Positions 58,320 to 64,000 of a stretch of 64,000 bases of DNA are shown piece by piece. A program made the position numbers and the translations under genes. Below the pieces are notes generated by a model. It was not told the DNA's origin and ran no database searches. It saw only the letters and a program-made list of their open reading frames with translations. The stretch spans positions 1,550,001 through 1,614,000 of the forward strand of contig NZ_BNEO01000001.1 of assembly GCF_014905415.1 (NCBI RefSeq). The letters are read 5' to 3'. This DNA comes from Virgibacillus salexigens (GTDB lineage Bacteria > Bacillota > Bacilli > Bacillales > Amphibacillaceae). Numbering within the stretch: the first letter of the stretch is position 1; the number at the start of each line of letters is the position of its first letter.

Positions 58320-58357
58320 AGAGGTCTAATCTACATCAGGTTAGCCTTCTTTTTTTG
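58320..58357 (+). terminator. Terminator of spoVG
   Basis: AGG-CTAATCT pairs with AGGTTAG-CCT (one bulged T), followed by CTTTTTTT. Confidence 0.75.
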
Positions 58358-58541
58358 TCTGAAAGTACATAACTTATATAATATTTTATTGGAATACATA
58401 GGTATAAAAATGCTTAAATACGCATTTAATGGAAACTTTTACATCATGTAAGACCTTGTTTCACACGGTTTATTTGTTGAAATGGAAAGGTTTTTAAGAT
58501 ATATTCATAATGGATAATTAGAAATGATGGAGGTTTCCTTT

Positions 58542-59924
58542 ATGTCGAATCGATATGCTGTTGTGCTGGCAGCAGGGCAAGGTACGAGAATGAAATCAAA
58601 GCTATACAAAGTACTCCATCCCGTAGCGGGCAGACCAATGGTAGAACATGTCATAAATCAGATAAACACGGTTCATTTAAATAAAGTAGTAACCGTAGTA
58701 GGTTTTGGAGCAGATAAGGTTAAAGAGCGGATCGGGAGTGAATGTGAGTTCGTCGTTCAAGAAGAACAATTGGGCACGGGTCATGCTGTACTGCAGGCAG
58801 AAGAGTTGTTAAAAGATAAAGAAGGTACAACGATTGTTGTTTGTGGAGATACGCCGCTTATAACTGGTGAAACATATCAAGATCTCTTTCAGCATCATGA
58901 ACGAACTGGAGCGAAAGCAACAGTACTAACTGCTAAGGCCCCAAATCCTTTTGGCTACGGACGAGTAATTCGTAACAAAGCAACTAACGAAGTGGAAAGA
59001 ATTGTAGAACAAAAAGATGCCAATGAGGAAGAACTTCTTGTAGATGAGATAAATACAGGTACATACTGTTTTGATAATCAAGCTTTATTTCACGCTTTAC
59101 AAAATGTTTCGAATGATAATTCGCAAGGTGAGTATTACCTGCCGGATGTTATTGAAATTCTTCAAAAGGAAGAAGAAAAGGTTAGTGCTTTTATGACAAC
59201 GAATTTTGACGAGACATTGGGCGTAAATGATCGTGTTGCTTTGGCTCAAGCCGAAAGGTTAATGAAACATCGTATTAATGAAAAGCATTTACGTAACGGT
59301 GTTGCTATTATAGATCCTGATCATACGTATATCGAACCCGATGTCGAGATTGAAGCAGATACGATCATTTATCCGGGTTCCATTCTAAAAGGAAACACGG
59401 TTATAAAAGGAAATTGTGCAATTGGACCACACTCAGAAATAACAAATTGTTATATTGGGGAAGGTACGATTGTTAAACAAAGTGTTGCTAGTGACAGTAA
59501 ACTAGGAAATGATGTAAAGGTAGGCCCATATGCACATATTCGTCCATCAAGTTCTATCGGTGATGAGGCTAAGATCGGCAATTTTGTTGAGATCAAAAAA
59601 ACTGAACTAGCTGAAAAGAGCAAGGTTTCCCATTTAAGTTATATTGGCGATGCAGACGTTGGACGAAATGTTAATATCGGCTGTGGAACAATAACTGTAA
59701 ACTATGATGGGAAGAATAAATATTTAACTACCATTGAAGACGATGCATTTATTGGGTGTAATTCGAATCTAATTGCACCAGTAACTGTTGGAAAAGGCTC
59801 TTATGTTGCAGCGGGTTCAACAATTACAAAAGATGTCCCTGAAGATTCTTTGTCAGTAGCAAGATCTAGGCAAACGAATAAAGAAGGATACGCATCTAAA
59901 ATAAAAAACAGACAAAAAGACTAA
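58542..59924 (+). CDS. glmU: Bifunctional UDP-N-acetylglucosamine pyrophosphorylase / glucosamine-1-phosphate acetyltransferase
   Basis: This enzyme makes UDP-GlcNAc for wall synthesis. The 460-aa protein has an N-terminal nucleotidyltransferase ([19 protein letters not shown] near residue 10) and a C-terminal left-handed beta-helix of hexapeptide repeats (from about 250), with the acetyltransferase His/Lys region [12 protein letters not shown] and [10 protein letters not shown]. The ATG at 58542 follows GATGGAGGT; the frame starts six codons earlier without a site. It is cotranscribed with prs (16 bp gap). Confidence 0.96.
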   Translation: MSNRYAVVLAAGQGTRMKSKLYKVLHPVAGRPMVEHVINQINTVHLNKVVTVVGFGADKVKERIGSECEFVVQEEQLGTGHAVLQAEELLKDKEGTTIVVCGDTPLITGETYQDLFQHHERTGAKATVLTAKAPNPFGYGRVIRNKATNEVERIVEQKDANEEELLVDEINTGTYCFDNQALFHALQNVSNDNSQGEYYLPDVIEILQKEEEKVSAFMTTNFDETLGVNDRVALAQAERLMKHRINEKHLRNGVAIIDPDHTYIEPDVEIEADTIIYPGSILKGNTVIKGNCAIGPHSEITNCYIGEGTIVKQSVASDSKLGNDVKVGPYAHIRPSSSIGDEAKIGNFVEIKKTELAEKSKVSHLSYIGDADVGRNVNIGCGTITVNYDGKNKYLTTIEDDAFIGCNSNLIAPVTVGKGSYVAAGSTITKDVPEDSLSVARSRQTNKEGYASKIKNRQKD

Positions 59925-59940
59925 CGGAGGGTTCTTACTC

Positions 59941-60894
59941 ATGGCATCTACGTACAAGGATACATCTTTGAAGGTATTCACACTTAATTCTAATCCCAAA
60001 CTAGCAGAAGATATAGCAGCACATATAGGTACAAATTTGGGAAAATGTACCGTGTCTCGTTTTAGCGACGGAGAAATTCAAATTAATATTGAGGAAAGCG
60101 TCCGCGGCTGCGATGTCTATGTAGTTCAATCTACTTGTTCACCAGTAAACCAGCATATCATGGAGCTATTAATTATGATTGATGCTTTAAAACGGGCTTC
60201 AGCCAAATCAATTAATATTGTGATGCCATACTATGGTTATGCTAGACAGGACCGTAAAGCTCGTTCCAGAGAGCCAATTGCAGCAAAGCTTGTTGCTAAT
60301 TTATTAGAGACATCGGGATCGGACCGAGTAATAACGCTTGATTTACATGCACCGCAAATTCAAGGTTTCTTTGATATTCCTATAGATCACTTACAAGGTG
60401 TACCAATTCTTTCCGACTACTTTGAAAAGAAAAATCTAGAAGACATCATCATTATGTCTCCAGATCATGGAGGCGTTACACGTGCACGTAAAATGGCCGA
60501 TCGATTAAAAGCTCCAATCGGTATTATAGACAAGCGTAGACCAAGGCCTAATGTGGCAGAAGTGATGAACATTGTAGGTAATATTGAAGGAAAGACAGCT
60601 ATCCTTATAGACGATATTATTGATACAGCAGGTACAATTACGCTTGCTGCTAATGCCTTAGTAGAAAATGGTGCTAAAGAGGTGTATGCTTGTTGTACAC
60701 ATCCTGTATTATCTGGTCCAGCTATTGAGCGAATTGATAATTCTAGAATTAAGGAACTGGTAGTCACTAATTCCATTCCATTACCGGAAGAGAAGCAACT
60801 TGAAAAAATCACAGAATTATCCGTCGCACCACTTATTGGAGAAGCGATTATTCGTGTACATGAATTGCAATCTGTAAGTATCCTGTTCGATTAG
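59941..60894 (+). CDS. prs: Ribose-phosphate pyrophosphokinase
   Basis: This 317-aa enzyme makes PRPP from ribose 5-phosphate and ATP. The signatures are [17 protein letters not shown] near residue 42, [21 protein letters not shown] near 96, [11 protein letters not shown] near 133 and the PRPP loop [14 protein letters not shown] near 222. It supplies the PRPP that PurR senses. Confidence 0.96.
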   Translation: MASTYKDTSLKVFTLNSNPKLAEDIAAHIGTNLGKCTVSRFSDGEIQINIEESVRGCDVYVVQSTCSPVNQHIMELLIMIDALKRASAKSINIVMPYYGYARQDRKARSREPIAAKLVANLLETSGSDRVITLDLHAPQIQGFFDIPIDHLQGVPILSDYFEKKNLEDIIIMSPDHGGVTRARKMADRLKAPIGIIDKRRPRPNVAEVMNIVGNIEGKTAILIDDIIDTAGTITLAANALVENGAKEVYACCTHPVLSGPAIERIDNSRIKELVVTNSIPLPEEKQLEKITELSVAPLIGEAIIRVHELQSVSILFD

Positions 60895-60896
60895 AT

Positions 60897-60922
60897 GTTT
60901 AGAGTATGTTAGATATGGGTAT
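60897..60922 (+). promoter_or_regulatory. Sigma-B promoter of ctc
   Basis: GTTTAG (60897-60902), 14-nt spacer, GGGTAT (60917-60922), close to the sigma-B consensus GTTTAA-N12-14-GGGWAW and to the known B. subtilis ctc promoter. Confidence 0.8.
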
Positions 60923-61050
60923 TCTCTATTATGGATGTTTTTAATATAACTACTACAAGAGTTACACAGACAAAAACAGAAGAGTAAGACTTTGATAATT
61001 CGTAAATCTTGATAAGTCAAGTTTTTCAAATAATTTGGAGGGTGATCAAC

Positions 61051-61695
61051 GTGGCAGTTAAATTAGCAGCAACTTTAAGAGAGGATCAAACAAAATCAGC
61101 AACGAAAGAAATAAGAAACAGCGGTAGAGTGCCAGCTGTTTTATATGGAAAGGCAATCGATCCTAAATCGATTTCAGTAGATAGCATTGAACTAGTAAAA
61201 ACAGTAAGAGATGAAGGAAGAAATGCGATCATCTCACTTAATGTTGGCAATGATAAGCCAGTAAATGTTATGTTACATGAATATCAAATCGATCCGTTGA
61301 AAGATGAGCTCATTCATGCTGATTTCTATATCGTTAATATGGCAGAAGAAATGGATGTTGAAGTGGCACTTCGCCTAGAAGGTGAAGCAAAAGGGACCAA
61401 AGATGGCGGTGTACTACAACAACCAATGTACGAGTTACAGGTTCGTGCTAAACCTGCTGATATTCCAGAAGAAATTGTAGTAGATATTTCCGAACTTGAG
61501 GTAGGAGATAGCATTGCTATTTCAGATATAACTACAACAGGAAACTTCGAATTATTAGATGAAGCCGATACTACTATTGCAACCATTGTACCGCCGGATA
61601 CGTTGGAGGATGTAGAAGAAGCTCCTGACGAAAATGCAGAGCCTGAATTAGTAGATGCAGAGCCTGAATCTGAGAACGAATCAAAAGAAGATTAA
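61051..61695 (+). CDS. ctc: Ribosomal protein L25/general stress protein Ctc
   Basis: This 214-aa protein has an N-terminal L25 5S-rRNA-binding domain (LAATLREDQTKSATKEIRNSGRVPAVLYGK is its opening region, residues 4-33) and a C-terminal TL5-type beta domain with a long acidic tail (EEAPDENAEPE). GTG 61051 is used behind GGAGGGTGATC. A sigma-B promoter 130 bp upstream gives stress induction; read-through from prs is also likely. Confidence 0.93.
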   Translation: MAVKLAATLREDQTKSATKEIRNSGRVPAVLYGKAIDPKSISVDSIELVKTVRDEGRNAIISLNVGNDKPVNVMLHEYQIDPLKDELIHADFYIVNMAEEMDVEVALRLEGEAKGTKDGGVLQQPMYELQVRAKPADIPEEIVVDISELEVGDSIAISDITTTGNFELLDEADTTIATIVPPDTLEDVEEAPDENAEPELVDAEPESENESKED

Positions 61696-61726
61696 AATTA
61701 ATATTTTAAACTATATTACAATATAC

Positions 61727-61748
61727 CCCTCCTGTACAGGAGGGTTTG
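61727..61748 (+). terminator. Terminator of ctc
   Basis: CCCTCCT-GTAC-AGGAGGG is a stable hairpin followed by TTTGTTGT, a weak T tract. Confidence 0.65.
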
Positions 61749-61799
61749 TTGTATTGTATGATAACGGTGACGAAGACTTTGTAGTAAAGGAAGAAGATT

Positions 61800-62363
61800 A
61801 TGAAGTGTATTGTAGGATTAGGTAACCCTGGTAAAAAATATAAACATACAAGACATAATGTTGGCTTTATGGTTATTGATGAATTACTTAGAAGGCATCA
61901 ATGGGACTTAAATAAATCAAAATTTAAAGGAGATTATACGATCGCTACGCTGCATGGTGAGAAGGTCATGCTCATAGAGCCCCAGACTTTCATGAATTTG
62001 TCAGGGGACGCTGTCAGACCGCTGATGGAGTATTACAATATAGATATAGCTGATGTTTTAATTGTTTTTGACGATTTAGATTTGTCTCCTGGAAGAATTC
62101 GTTTACGCCAGAAAGGTGGACATGGTGGACATAATGGTATTCGTTCAATTATTGACCATTTAGGGACAAAAGAATTCAAACGAATACGAATTGGTGTGGG
62201 TAGACCGACCGCTTCAACTATTTCCATTGTAAATTATGTGCTAAGTGATTTTTCTAAAGGGGAAGCTGATGACGTTAGCGATAGTATAAAACGCGCTGCT
62301 GATGCATGTGAAGCTTGGTTGCAAGCTCCTTTTCCAGAAGTGATGAATGAATATAATCAGTAA
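61800..62363 (+). CDS. pth: Peptidyl-tRNA hydrolase
   Basis: This 187-aa enzyme recycles peptidyl-tRNA (SpoVC in B. subtilis). It has GLGNPGKKYKHTRHNVGFM near residue 7, including the catalytic His, EPQTFMNLSGDAV near 61, DDLDLSPGRIRLRQKGGHGGHNGIRS near 92 and RIGVGRP near 125. Confidence 0.95.
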   Translation: MKCIVGLGNPGKKYKHTRHNVGFMVIDELLRRHQWDLNKSKFKGDYTIATLHGEKVMLIEPQTFMNLSGDAVRPLMEYYNIDIADVLIVFDDLDLSPGRIRLRQKGGHGGHNGIRSIIDHLGTKEFKRIRIGVGRPTASTISIVNYVLSDFSKGEADDVSDSIKRAADACEAWLQAPFPEVMNEYNQ

Positions 62364-62419
62364 TCCGCTCATAAGCATAAAAGAAGTAAGTTGAAACACA
62401 CATTAACAAAGCTCTTTTT

Positions 62420-62449
62420 GTATATTTTACTTGGTATTCGGATAAACTT
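62420..62449 (+). promoter_or_regulatory. Sigma-F promoter of fin
   Basis: GTATA (62420-62424), 15-nt spacer, GGATAAACTT (62440-62449), matching GGnnAnAnTw fully. It has the same geometry as the csfB promoter. Confidence 0.8.
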
Positions 62450-62486
62450 TAACTGTTAGCTAAAGTTATTCGAGGAGGTTCCCAGT

Positions 62487-62717
62487 TTGTCTATTGTGTA
62501 TATGTGCAGACACTGTGGTCAGGAAATAGGGCAACTAAAGCAGCAACGTGTTGATACATCTATGCTGGGGTTAGATCAATTAACAGCAAAGGAAAAAGAA
62601 GAGATGGTTACTTATAAACCTAACGGTGATGTACAAATCAAGGCTATTTGCGAGAATTGTGAGGATGCCTTAGGACATCATCCACACTATCATGAATTAG
62701 ATTTTTTTATACAGTAA
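62487..62717 (+). CDS. fin: Anti-sigma-F factor Fin (YabK)
   Basis: This 76-aa forespore protein antagonises sigma-F to allow the switch to sigma-G. Two zinc knuckles (Cys7/Cys10 and Cys55/Cys58), the TSMLGLDQLTAKEKEEMV helix and the end HYHELDFFIQ are typical. The start is TTG at 62487 behind GAGGAGG. It has its own sigma-F promoter between pth and mfd, as in B. subtilis. Confidence 0.92.
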   Translation: MSIVYMCRHCGQEIGQLKQQRVDTSMLGLDQLTAKEKEEMVTYKPNGDVQIKAICENCEDALGHHPHYHELDFFIQ

Positions 62718-62730
62718 AATAGAGAGAGCA

Positions 62731-62762
62731 GCTTTGGTTTTTTAGCCAAGGCATTTTTGCGT
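62731..62762 (+). terminator. Terminator of fin
   Basis: GCTTTGG pairs with CCAAGGC (one G-T), followed by ATTTTTGCGTTTTT. Confidence 0.65.
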
Positions 62763-62876
62763 TTTTACCATAAGTTTAAATGAAGATAATATATAAGCTG
62801 CTGAATGCTAGAAGATGGCCATGAAATAGGTGTAAGGGTTTTCTAGTTATTTACTAGGGTAAGTGGAGGTTTAGGA

Positions 62877-64000
62877 ATGAAAGGTATACAGAATTACTTA
62901 CAGTCGAAAGAGGATATACAGTCAATAATTAATGGAATATCAGATGGAATGGAAGAACAACTTGTTGCTGGACTATCCGGTTCCGCGAGAAGCTTGCTTG
63001 TCTCTATTATTCATGGTGCTATCCATAAACCTGTGCTGTTAGTGACACATCAATTGGTGCAAGCGCAACAATTATACGATGATCTCACGGCATTCAATGG
63101 CGAGGATAATGTGCATCTTTATCCGGTTAATGAATTAATTGCGTCAGAAATTGCAATTGCTAGTCCAGAATTGCGAAGTCAGCGGATTGAGTCATTAACT
63201 GCTTGGACTAGAAATAAATCGGGTATATTAATTGCGCCAGTTGCTGCCCTTAAGCGAATACTTCCCCCACCGGAATATTGGAATAATTATCAACTGCCAT
63301 TTAAGCTTGGAGAAGAGATAGACGTAGAGCATTATTTAGCATCATTAGTAGATATGGGGTATGAACGCGCTTCTATGGTTACTACGCCAGGGGAGTTTAG
63401 CAGACGTGGGGGAATCATAGATATTTATCCGATAACCGAAAAACATCCAATTCGCATTGAGCTATTTGATGAAGAGATAGACTCTATTCGTTATTTCGAT
63501 GCAGAAACACAACGTTCATTAGATAAATTGCAAAATATTACGGTAGGGCCTGCAACAGAGTTACTTTTAACGGAATCGGATATTTATGCAGGTGGCGAAC
63601 GTTTAGAGGAAGCACTGTCTGAAACGTTAAAATCGTTGAAATCTTCTGAAGCCAAAGAAAAATTAATGGAGTCGATCAAAGGTGACATCGAACGGTTAAA
63701 AAACCTCGAACATTTCCCTGAAATGTATAAATATATTGGATATCTTTATCAGAATCCTGCTAGTCTACTAGATTATCTCCCTCAAGATGGACAGATTATT
63801 TTTGATGAGATGAGCCGCATACAAGATACAGCTGTACATCTAGATAAGGAGGAAGCTGATTGGTATAGTAGCCTCTTAGAGTCAAACCAGATGGTGAAAA
63901 AAAGTATATTCTCATTTGATTGGTATCGTATTTGGGCGAATATTAAGCAGCCTCGTGTGTATATGTCGGTCTTCTTGCGTCATATACCGAATACGCAGCC
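62877..64000 (+). CDS. mfd: Transcription-repair coupling factor Mfd, N-terminal part
   Basis: The frame is open to the window end (374 codons). The ATG at 62877 follows GGAGG. The encoded part is the UvrB-like N-terminal module: GLSGSARSLLVSII near residue 35, VTHQLVQAQQLYDDL, a VYPVNEL-type strand, the conserved GEFSRRGGIIDIYP near 177 and IRIELFDEEIDSIR. Mfd removes stalled RNA polymerase and recruits UvrA; the helicase domains are outside the window. Confidence 0.94.
   Translation, partial: MKGIQNYLQSKEDIQSIINGISDGMEEQLVAGLSGSARSLLVSIIHGAIHKPVLLVTHQLVQAQQLYDDLTAFNGEDNVHLYPVNELIASEIAIASPELRSQRIESLTAWTRNKSGILIAPVAALKRILPPPEYWNNYQLPFKLGEEIDVEHYLASLVDMGYERASMVTTPGEFSRRGGIIDIYPITEKHPIRIELFDEEIDSIRYFDAETQRSLDKLQNITVGPATELLLTESDIYAGGERLEEALSETLKSLKSSEAKEKLMESIKGDIERLKNLEHFPEMYKYIGYLYQNPASLLDYLPQDGQIIFDEMSRIQDTAVHLDKEEADWYSSLLESNQMVKKSIFSFDWYRIWANIKQPRVYMSVFLRHIPNTQ

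Overview
The window is chromosomal DNA of a low-GC, endospore-forming Firmicute of the family Bacillaceae. From about 23.8 kb onward the gene order follows the origin-proximal part of the Bacillus subtilis chromosome: yaaH, yaaI, tadA, SRP RNA, dnaX, ebfC, recR, yaaL, bofA, csfB, speA-like, tmk, darA, yaaR, holB, ricT, yabA, yabB, yazA, rsmI, abrB, metS, tatD, yabE, rnmV, ksgA, yabG, veg, sspF, ispE, purR, spoVG, glmU, prs, ctc, pth, fin, mfd. Spore genes and recognisable sigma-F, sigma-H, sigma-K, sigma-B and Spo0A sites fit a sporulating Bacillus relative. Gene content suggests something near Oceanobacillus/Virgibacillus, but the genus is inference. No rRNA, CRISPR array, prophage or insertion sequence was seen.

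Layout: 1-2.9 kb is a MetNIQ-type ABC importer with an M20 amidohydrolase. 2.9-6.7 kb holds a tRNA-Ser, a proline-type T-box leader in front of proC, a small CXXC membrane protein, dck/dgk on the minus strand and a tRNA-Arg. An old yellow enzyme follows. 7.9-19.7 kb is an accessory catabolic region: agmatine deiminase and a sigma-54 activator on the minus strand, then on the plus strand an N-carbamoyl amidohydrolase, omega-aminotransferase, aldehyde dehydrogenase, two PuuP-like amine permeases and an amidohydrolase. A dicarboxylate/glutamate symporter, acsA and a DJ-1/PfpI protein follow. The conserved block starts at yaaH and is broken at 30.7-39.4 kb by a DUF2332 gene and a surface/matrix locus: an XRE-TPR regulator, a giant S8 protease with dockerin-like repeats, SipW, a TasA/CalY protein and a small SipW-class protein.

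The two most interesting results are regulatory. First, aguA and the carbamoylase operon each have a GG-N10-GC sigma-54 promoter. Each promoter has the same 22-nt element (18/22 identical, all differences transitions) about 95-97 bp upstream of the -24 box, and the presumed activator gene lies between them. With the PuuP-like permeases this suggests one sigma-54 regulon for agmatine to putrescine to 4-aminobutanal to GABA, with an M20-family carbamoylase in place of the usual nitrilase-type AguB. Second, the XRE-TPR regulator and the protease-sipW-tasA operon are divergent and share an 11-nt element (AATTACCCCAA), once at each promoter and on the sense strand of each gene. This looks like autoregulation plus control of an exported matrix/protease locus.

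The rest is housekeeping: DNA polymerase III clamp-loader subunits (dnaX, holB), recombination (recR, mfd), tRNA/rRNA modification (tadA, trmN6, rsmI, ksgA), rRNA processing (rnmV), nucleotide and cell-wall precursors (tmk, prs, purR, glmU), isoprenoids (ispE), and sporulation control (bofA, csfB, fin, yabG, sspF, spoVG, abrB).
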